Shown here: piece by piece, positions 35,619 through 48,059 of the stretch
Layout of the letters: the number at the start of each line of letters is the position of its first letter
Numbering within the stretch: the first letter of the stretch is position 1
Assembly (NCBI GenBank): GCA_958510875.1
Contig: OY294069.1
Span: 165,105,111-165,169,110 of the forward strand
Direction: 5' to 3'
Source of the DNA: Endomychus coccineus
Lineage: Eukaryota; Arthropoda; Insecta; Coleoptera; Endomychidae
Length of the DNA stretch: 64,000 nt
The notes under the pieces: generated by a model
Told to the model about the DNA's origin: nothing
Database searches by the model: none
Seen by the model: the letters and a program-made list of their open reading frames with translations, nothing else
Translations under genes and position numbers: made by a program

Positions 35619-37249
35619 CAGTGGCGGCTCGTGAACTTTTTAAGAGGAGGCTGGACATAAAACGTTCTTGTAAAAATATACTCTATTCAGCCAATAAATT
35701 TAACCTTTGCACAGCGACCGTACCAGCTACTTCAGTGCCAAAATTAATTGTTGCCAAGCAAGAACCAACGTGGAGGTGTAGTTTCTCTTCGCAAAAAATT
35801 TTTTTGTTCGTTTTTTTTTCTTTGGATTTTTGATATTTTTTATTTTTTTTTTTGAAATTTTTCATATTTTGTTTTTTTTATTATTTTTATAAACTTTTTT
35901 TATATATTAACGGAATTCTACGGTCTTTAGTTTGCGAAAAATGATCAATAATATTATCATAAAATGTATCATTTTGTTTTAAGTGTTTTACTGAATCTTT
36001 TTCAATAGATATCAAACTAACACTGTATAAACGATTTTGGCTCATTGTATTTCGCATGTAAGTTTTAATTCGTTTGAGAGTAGAAAATGATCTCTCCACC
36101 GATGCCGACGTGACAGGAATGGTGACTGTCAAACAAAGTAGTTTATAAAACTGAGGTAAAACTTGTTGCATATATTTTATCATATCTTTATCATATATTT
36201 TATCATATCGGCGTGAATGTCGTACTGGCCTAAAATATCTTTATCCGAGTAGGTATATAACCCATAATTCATTGTGCAGTGCTATTTTATCAAAAAATTT
36301 ATATTTTAGAACTAAGTTATCTAAAAGTGTATTGGGAAACTCTTTTGAAAAAGATTCGAAAAATCTTCTATTCGTCAAGTCGAAAAATTTCAATTCATGT
36401 AAATCGGAAAATCGAATCTCAATTTGACCTTTAATAGTATCTAAAATTTCATAAAAAAAGTTGTTTATAATGTAGTTTCTTGCCTACCAAATTATATGTT
36501 TTCCTCCTTTAACAATATTCTGTTTACCGGTTAATTTAAACTTGATACTCGATGTAATATGTTCCTGCGATTTTTCATGTCTATCTATACCACGAGCTAA
36601 ATTTTTCAAATCATCATAACCAAGCAATATAATTTATTGTGTATTTCGATTTTGAAACATACCTGTCATCGTCACCACTAATCCTTTCAAATCCGGTAAA
36701 GGCCGTTTATTTTTAACAAAACACTTTTCTATCATATGTTAATCCACTAAATGGATTTTGTAACAACCCAGCAACTAAGTCACTCATCATTTTAACGTTC
36801 ACCGATTAGATAAATTATAACTTAACTACTTAACCTTACTTCGCCTTGCGGTACAAATTACAAAACCAAGAACTAACGGAACACGACACGTGTGGCATTC
36901 TTCTAGCGGAAGGGCGGTAGCAAGTAATCGTATTTCATTCGACCGACGATTCCATACGAGAGGCTAGCTTCCATAGGATGTTGCCATATTCGCTCTTTTA
37001 CCCTATCTAGCAATTGAACTGCTTGGAAAACGGCAACTGTGTTGACCACACGTATTTAGCGTTTGAGATATATAGAGAATCTAGCCTCTGGCCACTGATG
37101 CCAGATTAAAAATAACTACTGAGAACGAGGAATTAATTGTAAAATTTAAAGAATTATCAGATAAACAGGAAATAAAATGGAGAATGATCATTAAGATAAA
37201 TTGGTGAGGAGGCTGAGCCTCCTTAGCCACCTTCGAGGAGCCGCCACTG
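35619..37249 (-). mobile_element. Full-length dead hAT element with 8-bp target duplication
   Basis: Ends are 12-bp inverted repeats CAGTGGCGGCTC, with identical 8-bp duplications TTAATCTC at 35611-35618 and 37250-37257, the hAT hallmark. The transposase runs on the minus strand. Near 36600-36710 it shows a GYDDLKNLARGIDRHEKSQ zinc-finger-associated stretch, then IKGQIEIRFSDLHELKFFDL, and the dimerisation domain TSASVERSFSTLKRIKTYMR in the ORF at 35887-36183. Stops and frameshifts separate these, and most of the catalytic core is missing. It resembles ZMYM-type or TTF-finger hATs. Confidence 0.9.
35887..36183 (-). pseudogene. hAT transposase dimerisation (hATC) domain
   Basis: A 98-codon open segment: LPQFYKLLCLTVTIPVTSAS then VERSFSTLKRIKTYMRNTMS and NRLYSVSLISIEKD. 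This is the standard hATC block (P.tSa.vERsFS.lk.iKt..R..m...rL..l.l..i). It is the 3' end of the transposase inside the element at 35619-37249. Confidence 0.88.
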
Positions 37250-37257
37250 TTAATCTC

Positions 37258-38857
37258 TGTGCCGAGCTTGACTATTTTTATTTCGTATACCTAAGACATG
37301 TGCCGAGATTATATTACCTCGATAATAATGCGCAGCACCATTCAAAATTCAAAATAACAAAGTAGGCAATTGCTCTGATAAAGCCGGAAGTCCACTAACT
37401 GAAGGTCGTCTATCCCGACCATATTCAGTTCATTTTATAAACATTTTAAAGTAAATAACAGAATGAGAAGCACCTACCGCGAACACAAACGCTGACAATT
37501 CTGTTCGTTTTGATATCCCTGACCAATATCCGGTGTAATGCGGATTGAATTGAAATAAATTATAACCATCAACTGGCTTCAAATGCTAGATTTCCCACAT
37601 ATCCGGACTTTGTGACTGCTCCTCGTATCATTTAAGAGAACAACGCTGCCTTGAAATGAATTATATTATACTATGTGAATGAGAAGATTAAATTACGCAC
37701 CATGACAATAAACTGATCAAATTACATAACATTGACAAAGTTCAATCTTATCTGGAACAATATCACATTCCTGGATTAATTATTTCCATTTAAAATTGAA
37801 ACCAAACAATAAATCTAAAACACCCACAGCCGTCGTTACCTATTTATGTTTTTTGTTTGTTGTAAACGTACCGAAGCAACAAACCATTATTTTTTTAATA
37901 GGGACGACATCCGGTCATTTTAAGAGTCCTAAATATCGCAATGTCATAGAAGGTGATGTGTTTATCCAAGGAGGGTAATCTGCTAAAATCAAAATTATAC
38001 GCTATGGCTATTGGTGCGTTTTTTTTTTGCTAAGTTTCGATATCAAATAGGAAACTATACGCTTCCCATTATAAGCTGACATTTAAAGCTTGATTAATGT
38101 TCGATTGTTTTCGACCCACCTGTTTCGTTCATCCTGCTGCCGCTCACAACGTTTTTACCTGGCTTGTTTACGATGAAACATTCCCAAAACAATCGGCGAC
38201 TTGAATCCAACTAATGTGGCGTGTTTAGTATTAGGTATACAGGTTGATGAGGGGAATAATACTTACACCATTTGAAATAGAAGAAAAAGTGTTTATTACA
38301 TCTTCAAGTATGAAGTATGAAATATCGACCATAGATAACCAGATTTCTTCATGAGAGGTTTTTTTTTGCATACTTTGTTGAAAACTCTAACGTGATCGTA
38401 TGGAGCGAATATTCTATGTTGATGGCAACGTTAACTGTTAAGAAAAACTGTCTCAAATTTTGTAAGATTTTAAAACGACAGGCAGAAGGTTATAAACGTA
38501 AGAATTACACGATTTTGGATAACGGAGAATTCTCCAATTCTTAAAGGAAGCTTCCGATGACGATTATATTTTTGAGGTTCGATGTTCATTATTTTGTGCA
38601 TACTAATAATAGGGATAGTAGGAAGATGTCGAAGAGAAGAACTGAAAAATATTACTGTAAACGACATACAAAACATAAAGACCACATTGTAAGATTAAAC
38701 TCTACTATGTGGATATCAATTTTATTTGTAACTTCCGTTACAAGAGTTTCAGCGTTATTATGGCATCTTCAGACGGTATTCAAATATGAGTAAAATATAT
38801 AACTGCAACTATAAATTCACATCGGCAGTAACGGATTACTGTGATGAGTCACTCATA
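37258..38857. other. No gene recognised
   Basis: AT-rich with short overlapping ORFs on both strands (37796, 38470, 38557) lacking recognised motifs. Confidence 0.4.
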
Positions 38858-39048
38858 AACTTAGAGGATTATTATTATAGGATTACATGGTGGGTTATTA
38901 TATCGTAATAATGATGATTTGCTTCCATACACAAAAAAAAATTGCTTTCAATGTCAAAATTAGTACTTCGTGCCAAAACGCCACTATATACAGGGTGTTC
39001 AAAAAAAAGTGACTCCTTTGCTAAGATAACTTAGAGGTTTATTATTAT
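38858..39048. repeat. 170-bp tandem unit 1 and start of unit 2
   Basis: Unit 1 (38858-39027) starts AACTTAGAGGATTATTATTA and contains TACATGGTGGGTTATTATAT and TACAGGGTGTTCAAAAAAAA. Unit 2 starts at 39028 with AACTTAGAGGTTTATTATT and is interrupted; it resumes at about 40022. Confidence 0.8.
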
Positions 39049-40021
39049 TTATTTATTTATTTATTTAATCTTACTCTGATCAACAGGTATGAACCCAATT
39101 AAAGATCAGCACAATGCATACGAAAATATATAAATTAACAATTATTATCTGAACTAAATCTAAATAAAACTATACTCTAGTCCGAGAGGAGACAAAATCA
39201 AAAAGAAAAAGAAAGAATAGCCAAGGATATTTAACACAGCAATGAACAAAGAGAAAAAAAGAAAGAAAGAGGTGAAAAATATGAATATTGTGTCATCGCA
39301 GTAGGCGAGCAATCTGTTTTAGGCTAGAATTAAAAATATCATATTTAGTACTAGTGTCATTGGTGTTGTAGGCATGGCACATGCAAAATAATGGAGATAA
39401 TTTAAGTAAGTTAGTACGAGGAGTTTGGAGGTAGAAAGTATTTGCAGACCGTGAGTTCAGCCGAGGAACTAGGAAATTGACTCTTTCCAGCAGCATGGGG
39501 CAGTCAATTAGGTTATTAAGCAACTTGTACAGACTGGCCTGGAGTACATAATTATTTCTGCGAGAAAGGGATGACATATTGAATCTATCTAACAGGAAAG
39601 AATTAGGAATGCCCCTGATAGGATAAAAACCGTATGTCCTGAAGGACAGGTACTTCAAAAAGCGGCGCTGAACAGATTCCAGGGCATCTCTATGAACGGC
39701 ATAACCAGGGAACCAAATCACAGATGTGTACTCAAGCCGCGATCGCACATATGTTATGAACAACAATTTGAGCGTGTCTATGTCTGAAAAATCACGACAG
39801 CTTCGCACAATAAACCCAAGTAGCCTCCATCACAGACTCTAGATGAGAAATGAAGGATAGTTTGGGATCGAAAATTACGCCAAGGTCTTTATAGGTTGCT
39901 GGTCTCTTAAGGATATTACCTTCTACGTTGTAATCAAATATAGTCAAGTTGGTCTTATTTGTGTAAGACATAACGCAGCACTTGTTAACATTAAGAGACA
40001 GCTTGTTCGCTGAACACTAAA
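39049..40021 (-). mobile_element. 5'-truncated jockey-like LINE inside a tandem repeat
   Basis: The minus strand encodes NKLSLNVNKCCVMSYTNKT, ATYKDLGVIFDPKLSFISHL, then after a frameshift FITYVRSRLEYTSVIWFPGY and VQRRFLKYLSFRTYG, the RT thumb region of jockey/R1-type LINEs. A (TTTA)n tract at 39045-39066 is the reverse of an A-rich tail, marking its 3' end. Removing 39049-40021 restores a 170-bp second tandem unit. The 171-codon ORF at 39293-39808 belongs here. Confidence 0.85.
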
Positions 40022-40170
40022 CTATAGGTTTACATGGTGGGTTATTATATTAAAATAATGATTATTTGCTTCCACACAAAAAAATTGCTTTCAACATCAA
40101 AATTAGTATTCCGAGCCGAAACGCCACTGTATACAGGGTGTTTAAAAAAAGGTGACCCCGTTGCTAAGAT
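40022..40170. repeat. Remainder of tandem unit 2
   Basis: Resumes at CTATAGGTTTACATGGTGGG and ends GGTGACCCCGTTGCTAAGAT. Together with 39028-39048 this gives 170 bp, the length of unit 1. Confidence 0.8.
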
Positions 40171-41214
40171 GTAGAACACTGAAAAATAATTGGGGTTTGC
40201 CTAGTAAATATTTTTCGTAACGGCATCCGTATTGAAGATACAGGGTGTTGTAAAAAAATTTTGTAACACAGTATTTACGATTATGCCAACATTGTAATGA
40301 AATTTTGTATGAATATGTTTTGGAAGCTGACACATCGTATAAATTTATTTCTATATCTGACTCTCATAGAGGACTAATAACACGGTTCGTACCGAGTAGT
40401 TTTAGACATACATTTTTTGAGGTTAGATTTTCTAATCCATATTTTAGGTCAAATTAAACATCATTCAATTTTACACCAAAAAAGTCACACTCAATGAAGT
40501 CTGGTACACAGATGATGCCAGAAACCATGGATAGGTGGGGCAAAGATATTATAAAAGCTCCGGGCCAAAACGCCACTATTTTCCAAGCCGAAATATTGGC
40601 AAAAGTGGCTACTTGTTAGCTGGAAGGTCTTCGTTACTTTAACGGTGTTTATAGTGGATAATGGTAATCCTTATTTACAACATTAGCACTACTCTATAGG
40701 GACAATTTTATATTGCAATAGAAAAGTTTAGTTACTTCTTGAACACCCCTCGTATTATAAAAAAACTAATAATTCGTTCGAAGCCTTGGTTTAAACTTAA
40801 TAAATAAAGGAAGTCATCCAGTCATCTTGAAACTTACGTACATTTGGACATATGTGCTTATGTCAGTATGACGTCAGTCAACATTAATGAACAGTACATG
40901 GAAAATTTCTCTTCCTCCGTAATGACAAACGTTTTTATTCGATTCGCTACAGATGAGCACGTTTATGTTAAGAGAACGAGCGGCGATCATTTCTATCAAC
41001 CTTTACGTGCCCACGAAATTCTTGGATGGAGTAGATTTTAAGTTAACGTATTAAGGCAGTCTGGTACCTGCGTAGGGGTTATGTAATTGTTTACAATTAA
41101 AGAACAGTATGTTCCAATCATAGTACTTCGGGACATGTTGCAAGAATTAGTAATAATAATTCAAGTATTTAATAAAATACTTGTTAAGTTTGACTGTGGT
41201 ACTATAAATATGAA
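40171..41214. other. Repeat-like sequence
   Basis: Includes another GATACAGGGTGTTG (40232) and, at about 40603-40670, an inverted match to the CCATCATCAG foldback family (GTTAGCTGGAAGGTCTTCG). An ORF at 40844-41041 has no recognised motif. Confidence 0.4.
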
Positions 41215-42410
41215 ACAAAAACCCTTATCCACTAAAAATACTGTTAGGCTGAAGTGCTGAGGACCTTTCAGGTACCAAGTAGCCATCATCAGAATAAAGT
41301 AAATTATAAATCAAAATGTACTTGTTTAACTATTTGGAATTGATAGAAAAGGGATTACCCTCAGCTGGTGTTGAATCTATAGTTTATATCTATGATGTTC
41401 TATGAACTGATATTATACCGGGATATCAAAAATTATCTTGGTCAAGGGTGGTTGTGGAATCTAAAACGTGTGTCTTACTTTACGTTTCAAATAATTATGT
41501 CACTGTCACACTGACAACATCAATAAGCTACAAATTTCATACCTATTTATTTCAGTTGTAAAACAATAATGAACTACAAATTAAAAATTATCTTGGTCAA
41601 GGGTGGTTGTGAAATGTAAAACGAAATGTTAACTTTGAACCTTTTACAAGGTCGCAATAACCACAAACGGGGTCGAAAACTGTTTTAAATTGGTTAATTT
41701 TCGATAAATCGAATGACGTTCACATGAGGAGCGCGTAGCTCGCGAGTTAGAAAAGTGCAAATCTTCGGAACATAGAACGTCTTTACGAGGACTTTTCGCA
41801 TGCGGTTTTCGATCCATGTCGTTAGTTTATGAACGGGGCAAACTAAATAGCATAGTCTCGGGCCCCAAAATGTCGATTAAATAGGATAATTTGATTAAAA
41901 TAGAAACAGGTACTCTCAGGTCTCAGCTACGCGCGTCTAACGTGCGACGTACCAAAGGGAAAACAAGATCGAGGTAAAAAGAATAAACTCTAACTGACAC
42001 GTAGCGAGCTCCTCGAGGCATATGTCAAAATGATAACGTTCGTAGCTTATTACATAGGACGTCTGGCGTTCATGCAATTGTGTTTTTATACAATTCGAAC
42101 CTTCTAATTTCGATAGGCCACGTGAAAATCCCGGCGTCTAAAGCGCTAGAGACTTCTGAGTGTTATAACATTCGTATAAAATTGCGAAATTTCTCACTTT
42201 TAGAAACTTCAAATTAATTAATTTGACACAAGTTTTGATAACGTAAAGTAAGACACACGTTTTAGATTCCACAACCACCCTTGACCAAGATAATTTTTGA
42301 TATCCCGGTATTTATATTTAACGCTGGGCTTTACTCTGATGATGGCTACTAGGTAGCTGGAAGGTCCTTAATATTAAATAGTATTTTTAATAGATAAGGG
42401 TGATTATTGC
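41215..42410. repeat. Foldback element of the CCATCATCAG family, copy 2, with MITE inserted
   Basis: Outer arms 41221-41300 (CCCTTATCCACTAAAAATAC, AGTAGCCATCATCAGAATAA) and 42333-42395 are reverse complements. The MITE at 41418-42308 lies between them; without it the element would be about 300 bp. Confidence 0.7.
41418..42308 (-). mobile_element. MITE with CCGGGATATC termini, copy 2 (TA target)
   Basis: 891 bp, TA at 41416-41417 and 42309-42310. Inverted repeats of about 70 bp run from CCGGGATATC to CTTACTTTACGTT. It is homologous to 29073-29894 in inverted orientation. At 41580-41623 it holds an extra internal copy of the terminal repeat lacking its first ten bases, absent from the homologous position of copy 1. 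Confidence 0.88.
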
Positions 42411-43785
42411 GTAATTATTAGTATTATAATGAATTCATAGTTGTGTGTCATTTTTAAGTGTATTATCATTATTAATGTTGAAAGTTGGCATTTCAAAAGC
42501 AGGAGTACAAAACATTTTCATCATGTATGATGTAACAACCTCGAAAAATCGGCAGTAGCTAATCATGTTCTACAGAGGGCCATAACATTTCCCAGAATTG
42601 TTGGTTACTTATAAAACCGATTTCCAGTAAATTGTTGAAATAATCTTGGAGCCATTCATATGTATCGAAACAAAGACAGATTTATGAACAATGACTTAAG
42701 TATGCTTATCATTAATCCTCCACTTACTTTAATTTTAATCAGTTAATAGTTTTACAGAAAAACATAATTGATTTTTACACAAAGATAATCTTATTAAGAA
42801 TTTATTAATGTAAAGACTTATTCCTTTCTCCCTTTAAATATAAATACCAGTAACAAGACTCTTAGTTAATTGTTTCTCTCATGGTAAGATTTAAAAATAG
42901 TTTTGGCTGAATTAAATTTCAATTCCTCTCGCAATAAACAAAGCCTCAAGGTTCCAAATTAGGTTCTTTTTTGTTTTTGTTCATTATAGATGATAGTGAC
43001 TTAGAATAATTTAGAATAAGTTGATGATGCTTATCTGTTTCTAGTCAAATACTAAGCCTCACGGTTCCTTATTAGGATTTCTATTGTTTTTCCACCGTAT
43101 GTAACGGTTAATATGTTTGTTCACTTAATTACTATAAATAGAACGCCACTGGTGAAACATTTCTTCACTGAAAGTTATATTCTAGTTGCCATGCGTGAAA
43201 TGCCTTATGCATCTCAGCTACGCGTTCTGCTTCAAATAACGTTCTTTTTTGATTTCAACACTTGTGTGTGTAACACGCAATTTAACATACAGTAAGCATT
43301 TGCTAATGTATATGAAATAAAATAATTGATAATTATTAGTGAAAAACGTCTTGAAAAGAGGCTTTTTTTTCTGTATTAATTCTTACTTGAAAAGAATTTT
43401 TTCTTTTTTCTTCTTTTCCTGCGTACGAATACGTAATATAAATTGGATATTGGATACTTCTATATCTACTCAAAATTTGGACTTTTCATTCTTAACTGAA
43501 TATTAGCTAGAATGTGGATCATATCTGATATATATCGAAGTATATAATGGAATCAATAAGAACGTAAAACTACCTGGATTTTGATAAGTTAAGTTATCAT
43601 ATTTGTTTATTTATAAGTCAAATTTTTAATAATTGTTTCGTCTTTATTGAATCAATATTTGTAAAGTTTCACTCTTTTATTAAAGATTAATTTCATTTGA
43701 TCCCAACTAAGAGAAACCATAAATATAACCTTATCATCATTAGCTAGCCGAGCATACCAACTTATAGATGGATTAAAAAAGGTTA
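42411..43785. other. No gene recognised
   Basis: AT-rich. AGCCTCAAGGTTCC and AGCCTCACGGTTCC at about 42946 and 43055 are a short imperfect repeat. An ORF at 43113 has no recognised motif. Confidence 0.4.
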
Positions 43786-43789
43786 TACA

Positions 43790-44056
43790 TATTCTCTAGA
43801 TTTGGCCCCCTGCGATTTTTATCTATTTCCAAACTTGAAGAAAGAGATTTGGCTCCAACGATGAGTTCATCGCTGAAACAAACGCCTGTTTTGAAGGATT
43901 GCCGAAATCGTATTATTTGGAAGGGATCGAAACATTTGAAAAACTTTCGACGAAGTGTATTGGGCTACAAGGAGATTACGTTGAGAAATAAAATAAGTTT
44001 TGACCAAATAAATCATTACTTGTTTAATTTTTCAGGGACTTTTCACCGTACCCTCG
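43790..44056 (+). pseudogene. mariner 3'-end fragment
   Basis: Reads YILPLAPCDFYLFPNLKK (third catalytic Asp), then in other frames INACFEGLPKSYYLEGIE-like sequence, and ends in TTTTTCAGGGACTTTTCACC, the 3' inverted-repeat remnant shared with the copies at 26636 and 46148. Confidence 0.75.
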
Positions 44057-44260
44057 TATTTGAGATATTTTTAAATGGGTTTTGTATACAGTCTATATTT
44101 ACATTACTGCAGCTGATGCAATTGATTATTTAGGTTCCGTTAAAATTGCAAAAATAACAAATAAATCGGGGAAATTCATTGACGGAGAAAGATTGTTGAT
44201 TGTTATGAATGTAAAATTTCCAATATATTCACAAACCTATCAAAACATGATCTAATATGT

Positions 44261-44545
44261 TTGAAATTAGACATCGTTACAAAACATTTTCAAGAAATAT
44301 CAGTCGCGCTTACAGATAACCCATTTGTGCGGAACCAAATGTATTTTGTAAATGTTTACGTTGAAGATGATTCGGTCCTGTTTCATGTCCACACAGTTGA
44401 ACTGATGGACAGGAAGCTCGTGGGCGGATTCATAAAAACGAATCTTACCAAACGCTGTAACTTGTTTATTTTATTTCGTTATCCGATGCTATTTTCGCCA
44501 ACTGCACATTATGATATGGGGCATATTGATGAACGTCTCAGATAA
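44261..44545 (+). other. Unrecognised 94-codon ORF
   Basis: Reads KLDIVTKHFQEISVALTDNP, FVNVYVEDDSVLFHVHTVEL and ends MGHIDERLR. The amino-acid composition is balanced, but I recognise no domain. After the stop, the same frame continues RWAELQSSWTLEGH. It may be part of an unidentified transposon or chance. Confidence 0.2.
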
Positions 44546-44959
44546 CGGTGGGCGGAACTGCAATCAAGCTGGACCCTTGAAGGACATTAAATCCGAATGG
44601 TCAACATTTAATTGAATATTTGATACTAGCAGTTGTGTTTTTGCCTGATATACAAAGAGAAATCAATCAATTGAGATTAACCTGTAAATTATTGGCGATA
44701 ACCCATGACCACTAATTAGCTGATGAATTAAATGACATTGCAATCTCATTGTCATCAACATCATTTTATATAATTCGGTTGACAGGCAATATGACGATCA
44801 CATGATTTGCTTATATTTTGTTTAGATTATTAAAGATCAAATTACTATAAGATTTGTAATGGTAATTAAATTTGGATTTTCGTTGCAATTGTTGTTTGAT
44901 TTATAGGGTGCAATAATATCAACACCAGTTTTTTGCAGATTGTTTACCCTTTCATACAA

Positions 44960-45720
44960 ACTTGGTGTGTTTACTTCTAGCTGGAAGACTGCTAGAGTCA
45001 AACCAATAACTAAGAAGACCCTTCTTATAATTATAGACTTATTGCGTTATCTGCGATCTCTATGAAGTATTGGAGGGAAGAATCAACATTCTAGAGACCT
45101 CCAAAACTGGCAATATGATTTTCGTGACCAGAGATCAACGGGAGACCTGCTTCCCTACATAACACATATATGGCAGACGATATGGGGAATCTATGGCTTT
45201 AGCATTGGATATATCCAAAGCAATTGACCGAGTCTAGCGTCAAGGCCTACCTGTGAAACTTCCTTCATATGGTTTGCCGACCCAACTTAGTCGTGTGTGA
45301 TGAAGTCTATCAACCGTGGTGTTCCAGATGGATCTCTCTTGGCACCAACTTTGTTTCTACTCTATATTGACGATCTGTTGGAAGTCACCTGCTGTTCCGT
45401 CCCCAGCTTTGCAGATAATTGTACAATTCATGCCGCTTTCTCAGCTAGAGCCCTTATATCATCTAATGAAGTCAGAGGAGCAAGATGGAGACAGATCAAT
45501 GCAATGAATGAAGATCTGACAGAAATTTTGGTTGATTTGGTTGATGCAACCAAAACTCAAGCGGATCCCCAAAGGTACAGATTCGACCTGTCCTGGAATA
45601 CTGTCTACACGTTTGAAGTTCAGCTGTCAAACATAAGCTGTTATCAAAACCAAGTAATTCGGATTGGAGAAAACGTTTTCTTCTTCGTTTAGGACATGGT
45701 GTATTTTCTTACAGCTAGAT
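44960..45720 (+). pseudogene. Jockey-like RT fragment B with catalytic box
   Basis: Reads SWKTARVKPITKK (RT entry), MALALDISKAIDRV, KLPSYGLPTQLS, SINRGVPDGSLLAPTLFLLY then IDDLLEVTCCSVPSFADNCT: the GVPQGS and FADD motifs, with Asn in place of the second catalytic Asp. It continues SSNEVRGARWRQINAMNEDL and KTQADPQ before degenerating. Dead. Confidence 0.85.
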
Positions 45721-46147
45721 GACACCAAAGTACTGGCAATCTGTAGGTCAAGTGATGCGTATAAGCATACATAATGTTTCACAATCGTATACCGAGTGAC
45801 TCAGACTCATGGTACACCACCCTCTCTTCTCCTTTATTTTCCAGCTATTGTTTTTGATAATTGTATATCCTTACTAACATGCCTTTTTTCCCGAAAATGA
45901 CATAAGCTTTCAATTTTCAAATAGAAGTCCCTAATATTACTAATTTTTGTGAATATATATGAATTTCTCAATGATACTCCATAGTTGATATTTCAATTGT
46001 CAGAACGCCCTTTTTTGCTTTGATCTCCAGAGCCATGCACCCCCTTAAACTATTCCAAATGATCAAAAAAATGCTACACTAGCGTAAACCATAAAATAAA
46101 AATGGATTCCCTCACTTTTGTAAGCAAAATAGGTTTCGCGGGATTGT

Positions 46148-46885
46148 ATGAACACAAAGGACGCCGATTCTGGTCGTCCAATTGAGGTTACAATGCCAGA
46201 AATCGTCGATAAAATCCATGGTGTGGTATTGGACGATCGGCAAGTGCACAAGATTGCTGAGGCTATGAGCATCTCAACCGTACGGGCACGGAACATTTGT
46301 GTGACAACTTCAAATGGGTGTTTGGCGATGTTCAAACGCTATAAGAAGAACTTTTTGCGCTGTTTCGTAACCGTGGACAAAACATGGATCCCTCACAACA
46401 CCCCAGCGACGAAAGAGCAGTCGAAACAATGGACTTGGCCTGAAGAATCGAAACCGAAAAAGGCCAAAGTGGGTTTATCGAACAAAGTCATGGCGACAGG
46501 TTTTTGGGATGCACACGATATCGTCCATATTAATTACATTGAAAAGGGCAAAACGCGCACAGGTCTGCAGTCGAAATGGCAAAATTGCATGAATTGCGCT
46601 ACGAATTGATTCGTCATCCACCATATTCTCTAGATTTGCCCCCCTGCGATTTTTATCTCTTTCCAAACTTTAAGAAATGGCTAGGCGGAAAGTGATTTGG
46701 CTCTAACGATGAGGTCATCGCTGAAACAAACGCCTATTTTGAAGGATTGCCGAAACGCATAATTTGGAAGGGATCGTTGGACGAAGTGTATGGTGCCTAC
46801 AAGGAGATTATGTTGAGAAATAATAAGTTTTGACCAAATAAATCGTTTCTTGTTTCATTTGTCAGGGACCTTGCCCTCGTAGTGC
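46148..46885 (+). pseudogene. mariner copy with internal deletions
   Basis: The 153-codon ORF joins PEIVDKIHGVVLDDRQVHKI (DNA-binding helices) to RCFVTVDKTWIPHNTPATKE (first catalytic Asp) and FWDAHDIVHINYIEKGKT, then jumps to RTGLQSKWQNCMNCATN, a frameshifted form of HRSAVAMAKLHE. The segment with the second catalytic Asp is deleted. Downstream frames give HPPYSLDLPPCDFYLFPNF, and the 3' end CAGGGACCTTGCCCTCGTA lies at 46863-46882. Confidence 0.85.
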
Positions 46886-48050
46886 GTATAGTGAGGGAAG
46901 TAAATGTAGTTTTGAGCAAGAAACGTTTTGGTGTACTTTTTGCACGTACTTCAAACAGTACGAATTTTTCACCAGAAATTGCGCTAGTGTAGCATTATTT
47001 TGATCATTTGGAGTAATTTTATGAAGTGCTATTGTTTCGTCTTTCCCAACAGTCTTGATTGTATTAAACTCTGGTCCCTTCATTGTTATAATCATGACGT
47101 TGTCTTCGAGTGGTAACAAATCTCCATATTTTCAAGCCGGTTATTTATTTTCATGCTAGTGAGATTTTGTTTAGTGGAAACCTTAAGCATATCTGAATTC
47201 TAGAATATATCTAGATTAGGTAGGGTGGATATGTACAATTTGTAAATTTTCTAATATCTCGAATTTCCAATATCAAACAGTTTGAAATTATAGCTACACA
47301 AATGGCAAAGTTACTTTCTATTACAGAAAAGGAGCGTACTCGTTGAACGAATAACTATAAAATAACCACCAACATAACACACATTGATTCTATTTAACAC
47401 CACCTGAAATTTTACACACACACACACACATACATACTGAGTTTAATAGTTTGTAAGTCCTACACTTGCTCATAAATTTTCTAGCAACCATTAAACTTGA
47501 ATGTTAATATACTTGCCTAGTATAGAAGTTACACCTGTTCGTCGAAAATGTACACTTTAGAAATGATCATTTATACAATTTGATGCTACAAGAAGCACAA
47601 TAGTGCAACAAGTCGAACCACCAAACGAGCAATGATCAAATATCGAACAGATGCGCGAGCAAAATTCTTAGACAATCCAAATTATTCATAGGGAGACCAT
47701 GTAAACGGAAAACTCATCAATTACAGAAGCTAACCAGAAACATACGCAGGCGGAATTTAGGGCTGTTTACAGGGAAGTGTTCTTTGAAGGAACTCGTACA
47801 ACGAATAGGTGTTCCTCAAGGGACAATATGTAGATTATGTGACGAGGGTGATGAGTCATGTGAACGTATACTGTGCCAATAACTCGCGTTAGATAACAGC
47901 AGAAGAAAACCCTCGGGTGATTGTAAGATGACACCAGCCAGACAGGCCCCAAAAAGGTGATAGAAAGGTGGTAATAACGAAATGGCAATCAATTCGTTCT
48001 TACCTTAGAAATTGCTTGTACCAGACAGAATTTATTTTATTATGCTACAC
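46886..48050. other. No gene recognised; (CA)n tract
   Basis: AT-rich, with an (AC)n microsatellite at 47414-47437. The minus-strand ORFs at 46862 and 47767 have no recognised motif. Confidence 0.45.
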
Positions 48051-48059
48051 GCAGGAATA

